Shown here: piece by piece, positions 11,551-23,114 of the stretch | Position numbering within the stretch: the first letter of the stretch is position 1 | How the letters are laid out: every line of letters starts with the position of its first letter | Assembly: GCA_015143295.1 (NCBI GenBank) | Contig: CM026553.1 | Coordinates: forward strand, 1 to 64,000 | Direction of reading: 5' to 3' | Length of the DNA: 64,000 bases | Source: Tetracentron sinense | Taxonomy: Eukaryota > Streptophyta > Magnoliopsida > Trochodendrales > Trochodendraceae | Notes under the pieces: generated by a model | The model's database searches: none | Told to the model about the DNA's origin: nothing | Seen by the model: the letters and a program-made list of their open reading frames with translations, nothing else | Position numbers and translations under genes: made by a program

Positions 11551-12451
11551 ACTTGTTCTTGTCAAAAGCGAGGCAAAACATATCGTAAGATATGCCCTAC
11601 CTCTACTTACCAACCCTTACGTTTGGCCTTGTCATAGTGTTCGTGAATCGAAAATAAAACCCTTGTCTTGAAAAGCGCCAATAAACCATGTCATGCATGC
11701 CGTGCTCGTGAAGTCGTGTACATGCTTTAGTTTGTAATTAAACGTGATATTTGAAGTTCAACAATACATGGACTAGCATTCATTTCCACTCATAGGAATA
11801 TTCACGCCATTTTAAAAAGCGAATAAATTTATATATGCATTTCTAGTACTAATTCTTCACCTTGGCATTTCATCAAACACTTGGTGTGTACATTATGGTT
11901 AAAGCCTACATCATGCTTTTCTAGATAGATTAATGTTGACAACATATGTGTATGTTCATTATTGGTACAATGCCCTTCCCATTTCATTCATCACAAACAT
12001 ACACACGACATCCATCGCCTATACACGACCATCCATCTCCATCCATTCATCCCAACATATTATCATGCTTTGAATTTGGGGAAAAACCATAAAAAGAGAA
12101 AAGAGAAATAGACATGACTAGGAGGGTAGCATAGGGTACCGACCTTGAAAAGACGAAGAACCCTTCAGAACGTGCGTGGGGTTGCTGTCGAGCTTGGAGG
12201 AAGTGTTCCTCACGTGCTTTGCCTTGGATTTGAAGAATCCAAGCCTTGGGGATGATCTTGGGTTCTCAAACCCTTGATTTCTCTGAAGTTGAAACCCTAG
12301 GTTAGAACCCTCTTTCTCCTCTCTCACTCTCTCTCAAAATGTTGCTAAGTGTAGTGTGTGGGGACCCAAAGCTCAAGCAAGCCCTTATAGGGAAGGGTGT
12401 AACACCCAAAAGACAATAAAGCCCTTAATGAAATTTTTGCAAAACGTGAAG

Positions 12452-12486
12452 GACCGAGCGATTGGTGGTCAGGACCGAGCGATATA
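12452..12486 (-). promoter_or_regulatory. Palindrome pair upstream of LTR TATA
   Basis: Two GACCGAGCGAT-type motifs form an imperfect palindrome (GACCGAGCGATTGGTGGTC). They lie roughly 65 bases upstream of a minus-strand TATAAG at 12384-12389 in the solo LTR. Confidence 0.5.
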
Positions 12487-12507
12487 CAAAATTTCTGGGG
12501 TTCTACA

Positions 12508-13090
12508 TCACTAGTGTAAATAAAGCATTCATGAAAGACTTTTTCCCTTTACTAAGAATTGATAGACTTATCAATGCTACTGCTGGCCATGAGATGGTGT
12601 CCTTTATGGATGGGTATTCAGGCTGTAATCAGATTCTTCTTGCTGATGGTGATCAAGAGAAGACTGCCTTCATCATAGAGCATGACCTATTTTGCTATTG
12701 AGTCATGCTTTTTGGTCTTGAGAATGCCGGTGCCACTTATCAACGCTTGATGACTTTGATATTTAGACCTTTGCTCAGCAAGACAATAGAAGTATATATC
12801 GATGACATTGTGATGAAGAGTCGATTATGGAAATCTCATGTTGCAGATCTGGTTGAGCCTTTCTCTCTCATTCGAGCTTTTAATCTGAAGTTAAACTCGG
12901 AGAAGTGCATATTTGGCATCACCTTAGATAAATTTTTGGGCTATCTCGTCAGTCAGCGTGGTATTGAGGCTAATCCTGCTCAAATCCGTGCTCTGTTGGA
13001 CGAGGAAGAAAATTCAAAAGTTGACAAGACGTATTGCTGCTCTCAATCATTTTATCTCGAAGTCCTCTGATTATTGTAAGCATCTTTTCG
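12508..13090 (+). pseudogene. Tat-lineage reverse transcriptase, catalytic half
   Basis: Resuming after the solo LTR, the frame reads LPLLRIDRLINATAGHEM-like sequence, then FMDGYSGCNQI (motif A with the first catalytic Asp), FGLENAGATYQRLM and VYIDDIVMKS (the Y-x-D-D box with both Asp present). The thumb region FNLKLNSEKCIFGITLDKFLG follows. A stop at 12700 and a frame change near 13000 break it. The enzyme would copy element RNA into cDNA. Confidence 0.9.
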
Positions 13091-13540
13091 AATTATTAAG
13101 AAACGATTCAATAGTCAGGTGGACTAAGGAGTGCTCTCAGACTTTTATTACCTTAAAAGAATATTTGGGCTCTTCTTCCATCCTCTCTGTACCTGAGCTT
13201 GGCGAAGTGCTATACTTTTTCTATCCGTCTCGGAGTAGGCAATTGGCTCTGTATTGGTCAGAAGTTGTGATGGTGTGGAAAGACCAATATATTTTATCAG
13301 CAATACATTTCTCAAAGCGGAATCCAATTACAGCAAACTTTAAAAGATATGTCTTGCCCTAGTATTTTCTGCTGAAAAACTACGCCCTTACTTTCAGGCC
13401 CATACTATCGTTGTCAATCATGACATATCCCTTAAAAATTATGCTGGGATGACCTGAGTTGGCGGGACGAATGTCAAAATGGGCTGTTGCACTCAGTAAA
13501 TTTGATATTCAGTATTGAGCAAAGATATTAAAAAAGGGGC
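13091..13540 (+). pseudogene. Tat-lineage first RNase H, strongly decayed
   Basis: Directly after RT the peptide WTKECSQTFITLKEYLGSSS marks the connection to the gypsy-type RNase H. The catalytic positions that should follow cannot be identified, and the frame shifts repeatedly after 13360. In Tat elements this domain is often inactive because a second RNase H follows. Confidence 0.6.
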
Positions 13541-14330
13541 AAGCCATGGCGAGTTTCTTATCTGACTTTCCCGTGGAAGAAGTTGGGGCAAAAGTAGATC
13601 ATGATCGTCACGAGCTCCCGAATGACGTTGAGGACGGAAACCATGAGAAGGATGGGATGCATGTGCAAGACAGAACGATAACTTGGAATAATTGGCTCTT
13701 GTATGTAGACGAATCTTCTAATGCTAGTGGTTCAGGGCTTGGTACTGTACTCATTGGCCCAGAGAACGTTATGGTCGAGAAGATGACACATCTAGGCTTT
13801 TCTGCCTCAAACAATGAAGGTTAGTGTGAAGCATTGCTGCTTGGACTGCAGAGTGCAAAAGAGTTGAGCGTCTCGAAGTTGCGAGTATTTTGTGATTCTC
13901 AGCTCGTGGTGAACCAAATAAATGATGTCTATGAATGCAGAGATGGTAGAATGCGACACTATGCTACATTCCTCCGTGATCAATGTGAAGCTTTTAATAT
14001 TGTTGAAATCAAGCACATTCGGAGAGATGTTAACAGCCATGCAGATGCATTGGCCTATATTGCTTCTATGTTATACACTGATGAATCAATGGCCGTGCTT
14101 GTGGAATACAAAGAGTATCCTTCTATCAAGCTACAACCAGTACGAGAAGCATTATTCATTAACACGACGTCGCGTTGGATGATGGGTTTAATGGCATATT
14201 TGAAAGACAGAGTCCTCCCCATCAACGTAAGAGAATCACGGCAGATACAATACAAGGCACCACGCTACATCCTCTTACACGGAGAACAAAAATTTCTTTG
14301 GAGGGCCTCTTCTAAAATGTGTTCACCCTG
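13541..14330 (+). pseudogene. Second (archaeal-type) RNase H of Tat element
   Basis: The peptide WLLYVDESSNASGSGLGTVL holds the first RNase H Asp. After a stop in the GW/NEG region at 13822, CEALLLGLQSAKELSVSKLR gives the Glu helix and VFCDSQLVVNQINDVYECRD the next Asp. HIRRDVNSHADALAYIASM supplies the last acidic residue. A tandem second RNase H with the D-E-D-D pattern is a known mark of the plant Tat lineage and supports the assignment. One in-frame stop and the truncated C-terminus make it a pseudogene. Confidence 0.85.
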
Positions 14331-15405
14331 TTGATGTTGAAAGAATTTTGGCCAATCTCCACGAAGGAATCCGTGGGATTCACTCTGGAGGACATACAAT
14401 TGCTCAACGTGCTCTAGGGTAAGGATATTTTTGGCCTTATATACAAGCAGATGCTCAGAAGTATGTGAAGAAGTTTAGCGAGTGCCAACGTCATGCCAAA
14501 CTGATCCATGCCCTAGCTCAAGAACTCAATACTGTGTTTCAACCTTGGCCATTCGCATGATGGGGGCTTGACATCGTGTGGCCTCTGCCTAAAGTTCCAA
14601 GTAACATGATCTTTCTATTGGTGGCCATAGACTATTTTTCCTGATGGATCGAAGCTGTCCCCCTTGCATGTATTAGAGGGCAAGAAGTGAAGAAGTTTAT
14701 TTGGGAGCATATCATCTACAGGTTCGACATTCTTTAGTCCATCATTTCTGACAATGGGAAGCAGTTCGCAGGGAAAATTATTGCTGAATTTTACAAATAG
14801 CTCAAAATCAAGCATATCTTCTCATCTCCGCATTATCCACAAAGGAATGGGTTAGCCGAGGCAGCTAATAAAAATCTATTGAATGCTCTAAAAAGAAGGT
14901 TGGAAGATTTCAAGGGGAAGTGGATGAGTAAGTTGTATAACGTATTGTGGGGATATAGAACAATGTCACAGAATCCTACAAATGAGACCCCGTTATCCTG
15001 GCAAATGAAATGGAAGCCGTAATCCCTACGGAAATTAGTCTGCGAACAATACATTCACGATGGAGCAAAGATACGAAAGAGAAGAACAAAAATCTTGAGC
15101 TGATGGCTATTCATCTAGGTCTGTTGGATGAACGGCGAGAAGACGCTTGTATCCAGATGGGAAGATATCAATAGCAGTTGAGAAAGGTGTATAATAGAAG
15201 AGTACAGAAGAGAGTTCTTCAAGTAGGGGATTTCGTCATTCGGAAAGTCTTCCAGAGCACCCGTGAAGTCAATAGCGGGAAACTCAGGCCTAACTGGGAA
15301 GGGCCATACATCGTAGATCGGCTCGGAAGCCCTGGAGTATGTCATCTCAAAGATTTAGAAGGTAATGTCATCCAAAAATCTTGGTACATTATGAATTTGA
15401 GGTAA
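14331..15405 (+). pseudogene. Tat-lineage integrase, degenerate
   Basis: The HHCC zinc domain is visible as LHEGIRGIHSGGHTIAQRAL…FWPYIQADAQKYVKKFSECQRHA. The core follows with WGLDIVWPLPK (first Asp), IISDNGKQFAGK (second Asp) and SPHYPQRNGLAEAANKNLL (Glu). The C-terminal part at 15178-15405 has LRPNWEGPYIV, the GPY/F-type module, then HLKDLEGNVI. Many stops (14420, 14560, 14644, 14738 and others) show long inactivity. This is the last sense-strand domain of the Tat element, as expected for gypsy gene order. Confidence 0.85.
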
Positions 15406-16090
15406 TTTTTTTCAATAAATGTGTACAAATCATGTAATGAATTCGTTTATATATTCATCTACTTTAAAGATGAATGTTCCGTCCTCAAAATTATTCATAG
15501 GGTTATTAAATGAAAAGATGGGGAAATGATCAAATGTCAAATAAAATATCTTGAATGAATTATCATCTGAACACGATACTCACCACGGGACACATGTGGC
15601 TCAATCAAATGAATTGTCATCTGAGCAAAACAACGACTTATATTAATGAAATGTCATCTGAGCATGGTGTCTCACCACGAGGCACCTAAGGTTCAACCTA
15701 TGAGATATCATTTGTCTGATTACATTCATGATGTTTTACACTACAACGCATCCGTGGTCTTTTACCATCATTTTCCTAACATTTCCAAACTCTACTAATT
15801 TAGTGCTTTTACACCTTATAATATTTCAAGTGTTTTATCAAGTATTCCCGTGCTACATGCACCTTCACGTGCTCGAAAAGTTGTTCACTTTTAGAAAGGT
15901 GATTCATTCATTTTTCTTGGTTTTATGTTGCATGTATGTTTACATGCTCTAAATACTTGAAAAGATAGACATCAATACGAATGATGAGAGCCAATATGCA
16001 AAAAGAACTTTCATTAATACATCCACAAGCCGGATGAGAAAGTTACCTCAAGATCAGGAAGATACATCGAAAAGAAAGAAAAGAAAAAGG
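15406..16090 (+). repeat. Tat 3' untranslated region with short tandem repeats
   Basis: No coding signal is seen on the plus strand. Between about 15550 and 15715 a unit beginning TGAATTGTCATCTGAGCA recurs three to four times at irregular spacing, with CTCACCACG..GGCAC segments between. Tat and Ogre elements are known for hypervariable tandem repeats after pol. The region ends at the stop of the antisense gene. Confidence 0.55.
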
Positions 16091-17301
16091 CTAAGTAGTA
16101 GACTCAGTAGCGGCTTCTGGCACAGACTCGGGCTGGACAATGACATTGTCTTCAATGGAGACTGGTTCAAAGGGAATCTCAGGCAAAGTAGGAACTGACT
16201 CTTCAGGAAGAGGAGGGTTTTCCACTCCTTGGACTTCGGCTTCCTCGTCGAGGAGGATGACTTCAAAATCAAGAAGTTCAGAACGAGCGGTCTCGTTCTT
16301 TGATTGTTGTGGAGTATCGACCAGTTATCCAGCCTCTCAGAGTTCCTTAAGAAGCTATCTCTCTGTCTCTGACCGATCTTCAAGCACCATCCGATCGACT
16401 TCTTTCTGGTAAAAGTCACGAAGTTCGAGCCTCAAGGCTTCCTTCGCAAGCTCCGCCTCTTCTAGCTACTTGGCCAGGGTTTCAGATAACCGTTCTAGCT
16501 CCCTAACTCAGAGGTTTGCTATGGTGTCCGCTTCAGAAGCCTTCTTTTCATCCTCGGCTGATTTCTAAGTAGCTTCATGGGATGTGTTCCATTGTGCCCG
16601 GTATCTATCAGTGTCAGCTTTGGCCTTCTCCAGTTGAGAACGAGCTTCTTGTAAGTCGTTGACAATCACTGTCTTTTCCACCATTGCCTTCTTAGTGTTT
16701 CTAGTACTCCGCCGCTTGACCAATATGGTCACAGTGTTTGAACAACTCCGCAAATGTATTGTTTAACTAGTAAGGAAGAAAACAACAGGTTCAGCACGAT
16801 GCACATTAGTTATGAAGTGAAATATGCAGAACAAAAATTAAGCTTACCGTTGCGAGTGCCATCGTGCTGACATTGTTCATCGCCGTTGCCGTCAGCTTTT
16901 TTGTTGTAGCCAGGTCAGAGGGGAGCCTCACCCCCCAGTTTAAAGCCATGACTGTTGCGCCGTTGTCAATAGGCATGACCCAAATTTGAAGACGGGAGTC
17001 CAGACAACAGGATTCTCCATCATTGCTACCTCCTGCGTTGAAGGAACAGTAGAAGAAGTAACTACGTTGACCATTTGTTGACTTACAACCACGGGTTTTG
17101 CCACTGTTGTCAGCTCTCGAACTTCTTGCCGAGCCAGAGTTGGAGTCGTGACAGTCTTGCCTCTCTCTTGGCGGATTCTGCCGTGCTCCTCCTCCCTTCT
17201 TTTCTTCTTGGCCATTAGCTCGACCAAGGTTGCTACTCTCTTCTTGGGACGGTTATCGACAGGGGCAACTGTTTTTGGGGCAGAGGACGAGGCAAAATTG
17301 T
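16091..17301 (-). pseudogene. Tat antisense gene, 3' part (C-terminus)
   Basis: This is the C-terminal half of an antisense gene that starts at 39289 on the minus strand. The peptide runs NNFASSSAPKTVAPVDNRPK, then KKRVATLVELMAKKKRREEE (basic, helical). After the intron at 16767-16847 it continues NNTFAELFKHCDHIGQ, a coiled-coil-like ELEKAKADTDRYRAQW stretch and an acidic Pro/Glu tail ending EAATESTT at a TAG (16093-16091). The copia-like/Athila complex at 17302 cuts it, with TSD ATTGT. Frameshifts and stops (for example near 16690 and 16340) make it a pseudogene. Tat-lineage elements are known to carry an extra ORF on the opposite strand near the 3' end, which fits. Its function is unknown. 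Confidence 0.8.
16767..16847 (-). other. Intron in antisense gene
   Basis: On the minus strand ACG|GTAAGCTT at 16847 and TTACTAG|TTAAAC at 16767 bound 81 AT-rich nt. Joining keeps the reading frame (…MALAT then LNNTFAEL), and the sequence in between has no reading continuity. Confidence 0.75.
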
Positions 17302-17311
17302 TGTTAGACAT
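17302..17311 (+). mobile_element. First 10 bp of TGTTAGACAT-family LTR
   Basis: The ten bases TGTTAGACAT equal the first ten bases of the solo LTR at 4636. They follow the TSD ATTGT at 17297-17301. The rest of this LTR is found at 34673-36823, ending CTTTCA before a second ATTGT at 36824-36828. The Athila element inserted after GACAT (17307-17311). Confidence 0.85.
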
Positions 17312-18596
17312 TGATCGGTGCAAGATGTTATACATATATGCACCTCAAACTTAACTTGTTAACTCTTTCAAGTGATCTTTTAAATATTTTTATGCTACTT
17401 GGTTGTTTACATTTGTTTCAGGTTCATACGAGAAAAAGAGCTTAAATTGGATGATTTAAAAACAAGTAAAGACTCAGAAGGATATCAAGAAGAAAAAGAC
17501 CAAAGAAGGGAGCAGAAATAAAGTTAATAGAGGAAATTTGGGCAATCGATCACCCTCATTACATTTGTTTTGGACTTTAAAGTTTCGTGAAAAATCTCAT
17601 TTTGGGCCCATTTTGATATTCTTCAAGCCCAACTTGCGTAGGGAAAAGAGAAAAGAGGAGTTGTACCCCAATTAGAAGTCTTTATTTTACAAGGACTCTA
17701 TCTTTCTCTATAAAAGGAGAGATTCGGGGTAGATATTCTTGGTAGAGATTTTGAATCAAAAAGAAATGAAGCTCTGGAGATCAAGGAAACCATGAAGAAG
17801 AATTCATCAACTTTGTCTATGAAGATGATGTGCTCCTCCCTCGCGATAATCTAACTTTCCATTCTAGGGTTTTGATGAAACCCTAGCCAAGTAACTGTGT
17901 CTTTTATTTTGTTTTTATTTAGATTTCTTATTTGTATGACATTGATTGAATAATGAGAGGGTTGATTTAACAACCAAATTTAATTGATTCATATTTGATT
18001 TCAATGAAATTTTTATCCTTGTCTTAGATATTATGAAATTGAAATTGAACCCACTTGTATTAATTTTCGTTAGAATTTTAATATAGGTTTTATACAATGG
18101 TTTTAACATATCGAGATATTAGATCCGAAGATATTTTATGTTAAAGGAAGACGAGTGATCATACTACCCTAGTTTAATGTATATCACTCGTGCTAACCGA
18201 AGATATGTTATGCTTAGGATATAATCTCTTGTATTTTTCTTGATCAGTTGAAAGGGGACGTGCTGTCACTCTAACTGTAATGTTTACAAATCAAGAGGTT
18301 TGAATGAATTCAAAATACGATTGGTTATGAGGCTAGTGGTAGATTTGAACACCCTAGATCTTCTTTACAAAGGATTTAAAGCCCAGTAGCTGATAATTAA
18401 TTTAGAAATCTTAATTAGTTCAATTAATTGTTTTAGTTTAATCAAACAAAACTCAATTGTCCAATTTTTTAGTTTAAAATTAATCTTGATAAAAGGCAAC
18501 GAAACCAGCGTAGTTCTCAGAGGTTCGATACCCTTACTAGTACTATTTTACGGAATTATTACTAAGAATGAATAATTTAAGATTGAATAGCGATTA
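17312..18596 (+). mobile_element. Athila-type LTR (solo), 1.29 kb
   Basis: This LTR starts TGATCGGTGCAAGATG and matches 33353-34672 along its whole length, with scattered differences. A TATA box TATAAAAG lies at 17709-17716. It is flanked on both sides by GACAT (17307-17311 and 18597-18601), the pattern of a solo LTR. No PBS or gag follows; instead the host LTR sequence resumes. The GATC palindrome repeats seen in the other copy (33588-33646) are reduced here to one degenerate copy near 17540. Confidence 0.9.
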
Positions 18597-20029
18597 GACA
18601 TATATGCCCACAAAAGCCATTCTGGAATTGTATTAATCTATTTAATCAATAAAAGCATATTTTACATTCACACATTGTCTTTTGCATTGGGTAACACATT
18701 AAAAGTATCTCATTGGATGAGACTACTTTGTCCCTTAGGTAACATTGTAGGAAAACCATCCAATTAAGTTGTTAACTAATTGCTAAGGAGATATGGTTTT
18801 CCAGTTCCTCGTAGACCTAAAATTGTTCTAATTTATTCAGGATACATCTGGACAATGTATTCTTACTAACTTACACATTGTTAGTTCCATATGATGGAGT
18901 GATGAATCTCAATCACTAAGAGAAGGGTCTCTTGACTAAGATGTGGATATAAGTAAGTAATAATTATAATACAACTGGATCGCTTAGTGGATACCCTTAG
19001 AAATATGTTGGCTTTATATTTAGGGTAGTCCATTTAATAGATTGTCCTTAACTTAAGAGGTTGACATCTTCTCTAGTATTTGCCTATATAACTTTGATGT
19101 AGCCAATTGTCAACGTCCAACACACCGGACTAAATACGGGCTCGTTGGGTTATGTACGCTATATTAGAAGAAATGTGTGTATGCTCAACAAGGATTCCAC
19201 TATTCTATCAAAGTAAAAAAATATTGAGTTGATACTTGTCGAAACCGGACCTGAAAAACCCAGCGCTGGTATTTATCGATGAAATGGTTTTATCGAAGAG
19301 TTTATTTTCTGTATAAAAGAAATGTAATTATTATTATTATTATTTTTAAGAATTTCTAAATTTTTTTTGAAAGTCCAAGTTTGACTAAAAGTATCAAAGA
19401 GAATGGGTTCTCAATATAAGCCAGAGATTAAAGACAGTATTAGATATTGTCCCATAAGTTTATAACAATATTGGAAGTAGAGAAACGCATTTGTGAACAA
19501 ATCTTGCGATAGAAATACCTGCAAATAATTCTCTATTTTCTGTATGTTAACCACATAGTGTTAATGGACATTATTGTGATTGGTGGAAGTCCAGGGATAT
19601 AGATAATATTCTATAATCCTAATGGAGTGATAGGAAATGTGTTTCCTAGTAATAATGCTTTAACCAAAAGGTTGAGTACTTGGTCCCACAACCGAAAATA
19701 GGAGATCCTTTTAGATCCCACACACAAGGAATTTCTTAAAGTATTTAATTTAACTATTAATTTCTCTAAGTAATCACTATATGGTATAGTGAAGCTCTAA
19801 AAGGTGAAATCACATTAGATGTGAAAAACCAAATGGGTAGGACCCATTGGGGATTTTGATAAAAGATCAAACATGTGACCAATAAGGGTTTGGAACCCAT
19901 AGGGGGCGTGTGGGAGTGGGGCCCACCTAGGGTGGGACGCCCACTTCAATGAGATTAATCACTTAATTAGTTTCTAATAACTAAGACTCCTTATTGGATA
20001 TTGTTAGTTAGTTAGTTAGTTACTAATTA
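18597..20029 (+). mobile_element. Duplicated TGTTAGACAT-family LTR segment, part 1
   Basis: This sequence matches 34673-36098 almost base for base, with scattered differences. It is the body of the LTR that hosts the Athila insertion and is non-coding. It is interrupted by the Tekay-like solo LTR 20030-24162 and resumes at 24168. Its presence between an Athila LTR and Athila pol is not expected from simple insertion. Confidence 0.85.
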
Positions 20030-20399
20030 TGTAGAGCCCCAGAAATTTTTGTAAATGTCTTGGAACGTATGCCAAGGCTTTATGCCTTTATAATCTCCAA
20101 TTTCCATGAAATGAGAAGTTTTAAAGAACTTAAGTGTTAAGAAGTGGGATTCCTATGTCGGATATGTTAAAAATCCGGTTTGCTGAACTCTATTAGCGGA
20201 TCAGTCAAATTTGAGGACAATTTGGCCCATAAATAATGAAGAAATTGAAAATTCTAAAATGCCAGAAATGTTCATTTTTGACTGACGAGTCCAACACAAG
20301 TTGAATCGTCAAAATCTGACAAACGAGTCAAAAGTTATGGCCAAAACACCGAAGTAGGAAAAATGAGGAAAATCAGCAAAATAGACAAAACACAGACCA

Positions 20400-20592
20400 A
20401 CCAATTGACCGCTCCCAGGACTGATCGACCAGTAGCCTACCGCTCGACCGTTAAGATGACCGATTGATCGCTCGCCTACCGGTCCACCGCTCTACCCAGC
20501 GGTCGACCGCTATCGCACTAATTTTGTATGGGGTTATTTTCCAGAGAGGGTCTTTTGGACCGATCGACCGCTCATCATGACCGGTCGACATT
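20400..20592 (+). promoter_or_regulatory. Palindrome cluster upstream of LTR TATA
   Basis: Motifs such as ACTGATCGACCAGT, ACCGATTGATCGCTCG, AGCGGTCGACCGCT, GACCGATCGACCGCTC and GACCGGTCGAC are clustered over 190 bases. The array is split by a block reading TTTTGTATGGGG then TTTTCCAGAGAGGG (20521-20550), which recurs in other LTRs. TATATAAA follows at 20671. Confidence 0.75.
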
Positions 20593-21499
20593 TCCTTTAC
20601 GAATTTGCTTGGTTTGGTCTTTTTAAGCTGATGATTAAGAGTATGATGGTCTTTGACCATCCCCTTTTCTATATAAACCTAAGTTCGTGGGTTGAGGGTT
20701 TCATAAACCCTCAAACGTGCATTTGAGAGAGAGTGAGAAGAGGAGAAGGTTTTCTAACCTAGGGTTTCAACTTGAGAAGGAAATCAAGGGTTTGGTTACC
20801 CTAGATCGTTCAAAAGGCTTGGATTCTTCAAATCCAAGGCAAGGCTCATGAGGAACATGTCCTCCAAGCTAGGGCAGCATCTTCCTCGGCAAGAACAAGG
20901 GTTTTCTTATTCCATTCAAGGTCGGTACCTTATGCTACCCTCCTAGTTCATATCCTCATTTTTCTTCCCTTCTTTATTGTTTTCCCTAAAGTATGAATAT
21001 AATGGGAGGTGGATTGTGGTGTGAGAATGGATGTTGGGCGATGGATGCCGTGTGGATGATGTGATGAATGAAATGAGAAGGGTATTGTACCAATAATAAA
21101 CATACATGTATGTTGTGAATATAAACCCACCTAGAAAATTATGATATATGCTTTAACAAATAATGTACACACCACGTTTAATGAAATGCCAAGGTGAAGA
21201 AAATGAGTTGTAAATCAAGAAATGCATGCTTAAAAGCTTATGGAATTGCTAGGGTTTATGATAGTGTGATAAATTGCTTTTTCTAAATAGCATGATTATT
21301 TACTTGCTCAAATTGTGATATTCTATGTATTGTTGAAATCCCAAATGTCATATTTAATTTCAAATGAAAGCATGTACACGATTTCATGAGCACGGCATGC
21401 ATGACATGGTTTACCGATGTTTTTCAAGAATGAAGATGTTAGAGGTGAGACATATCTTACGATATGTTTTACCTCGCTTTTGACAAGAGAACAAGAACA

Positions 21500-21610
21500 A
21501 GCATCGCATAGGAGGGAGTTTACACTTCCCTCCCTTCCATGAGGGGTCTCCCCTCACTCACAAGTGCATATCATAGAAAGAAGAGTCTCCCTTCCCTCTC
21601 AAGTGCATCT
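21500..21610. repeat. Hairpin repeats in Tekay-like solo LTR
   Basis: Successive stem-loops are visible: GGGAG-TTTACACTT-CCCTCCC near 21512, GAGGGGTCTCCCCTC near 21542 and GAGTCTCCCTTCCCTCTC near 21585. Each is followed by a CACAAGTGCAT-like linker. Position and style match the arrays in the other Tekay-like LTRs. Confidence 0.6.
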
Positions 21611-21956
21611 CACAAGCACATCTTACAAGTACATTAGCATGATTAGATTCCAAGCAAGCATGCATGACACGCATGACATGACACGCTCGACAAGATCAAG
21701 CAAGAAAAACATGACATGTTTTCTGTAGAGCCCCAAAATTTCATTTCACTAAGTAGTGAATAGTGTTTGAATAGTGCCCTAGTGTGGCTTTGTACACTAA
21801 TGGGCTTTATGTTAATTTACGAGTTTGGAATTATGGCGTGCATGTTTCAATGGGTCTATATATCGCGAAGGAGTGTGTAGTAAGTATAAAAGAGTGTTAG
21901 AAGTGGATTGGAGAAGATCCAAGTATTGAAAATTAGGTTTTTCAGCAAAACAGTGG

Positions 21957-22136
21957 ATCACCGATTGCTCGGTGATACCTCCGGTCCTCTACCGATCGCT
22001 CAGTAGCTATCGAGTGGTCAACTTTTTTGTATGAGGAAATTTTCCAGAGAGGGTGTTTTCAACCGAGCTCTCGGTTGAAACCACCGATCGACCGGTAAGC
22101 CACCGATCGCTCGGTCTGTACCACCGATCGATCGGT
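21957..22136 (+). promoter_or_regulatory. Palindrome cluster upstream of LTR TATA
   Basis: Copies of ACCGATCGATCGGT (22123-22136) and variants (ACCGATTGCTCGGT, ACCGATCGACCGGT, ACCGATCGCTCGGT, AACCGAGCTCTCGGTT) are grouped here. They are split by TTTTTTGTATGAGG then TTTTCCAGAGAGGG (22023-22053). TATAAAAG follows 57 bases after the last palindrome. Confidence 0.8.
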
Positions 22137-22719
22137 TATACGCAGATTTTCTTCATTAATGGTGTTTACGACTTTAACCACCACCCTTTGCCTATAAAAG
22201 GGCTGGGTTCGTGCCTTAGGGTTTCAGAAACCCTCTGTGCCCTATTTTGATAGATTTTGAGAGAGAGAAGAAGGAGAGGAGCTTGGTGATTGTTCAAGCT
22301 TGTGGAGCATCAAGTTCTTCCATTTTCTTTGGTGATTCTCAACCAAGAACTCAAGGTTCTTGCTTGTTCAAGCTTTTGGGAATCAAACTCATTGATTTCA
22401 CCAAGGTAGATACACTTTACTACCAATCTCGCAATCCTACTAGTTGTTAAATATGATTCTCCTCACTCTATGATATATATATACCTTGGTTGCTATGGTA
22501 TGGAAGGATGTGGTACTATATTGGATGTAAGTTATCATTATGGTGCACTCTAAGTGTTTGATGAAATACCTCTAAGGGATTTTTATGCTTAAATATGATG
22601 ATTTCTCTCATATGCTCATATGCTCGCATGTCTCGCATGAATCGATGTTTTCTATGGATTTCTCAAAGTACAAAAAGGTGTTTTTCACTAAAATGACTAA
22701 TAAGGAACGGTTCTAAGTA

Positions 22720-22930
22720 ACTCCATGATTTCTCTAAGATCGTTTCACAAGCTCTACGGATCATACCATGCTCACAAGGAACTCTATGATAAGCTCTAAG
22801 ATCGTCTCACAAGCTCTACGGATCATAAATGTAACGCTCTAAGATCTCTAAGGATCTGCTCTATGTGCTCTATGGTATCTCCATGTCTCTACGAATCATA
22901 ATGACTCTAAGTAACTCCATGAACTCACAA
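22720..22930 (+). repeat. Degenerate CTCTAAG/CTCTACGG repeats
   Basis: The phrase CACAAGCTCTACGGATCAT occurs twice and CTCTAAGATC three times, mixed with AACTCCATGA. The repeats are irregular but lie at the place where the other Tekay-like LTRs have hairpin arrays. Confidence 0.6.
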
Positions 22931-23090
22931 GGCTATGATTATCGCATGACTCACACGGATATGGTTTTGGATTTCGGATTTCATCACATATGCTATACAT
23001 GAATTCTACGCTTTAATATGCTTTAAGGATTGCAATCTCCATGCTTTGTATGCCCCATGCTATATTGCTCTATTCTTATTAGTTTTTATA

Positions 23091-23114
23091 CGCTGAGTAT
23101 TCCACGCTCAGCCG
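23091..23114 (+). other. Conserved LTR hairpin (copy 3 of 5)
   Basis: CGCTGAG-TATTCCACG-CTCAGCCG forms a stem with CTGAG pairing CTCAG. It lies 439 bases before the LTR end and is followed by a shortened ATCGGTAGGT tail. Confidence 0.75.

Larger units (their letters stand above)
10654..12507 (-). mobile_element. Solo LTR of Tekay-like element in Tat RT
   Basis: On the minus strand it starts TGTAGAACCCCAGAAATTTTG at 12507 and ends with the …GGGTTTTGGGTCGCGACA end at 10654. A perfect TSD, TCACT, lies at 10649-10653 and 12508-12512, and the RT reading frame continues across it. At 1854 bp it has no internal coding region. On the minus strand it contains a palindrome pair (12452-12486), a TATA-like CTATAAGG (near 12389), a hairpin array (11413-11550) and the conserved hairpin (11082-11106). 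Confidence 0.92.

Noticed and set aside
16140-16412. Plus-strand Ser-rich ORF
   Set aside because: It is the complement of the acidic C-terminus of the antisense gene, whose frame is supported by splice sites and domain order.
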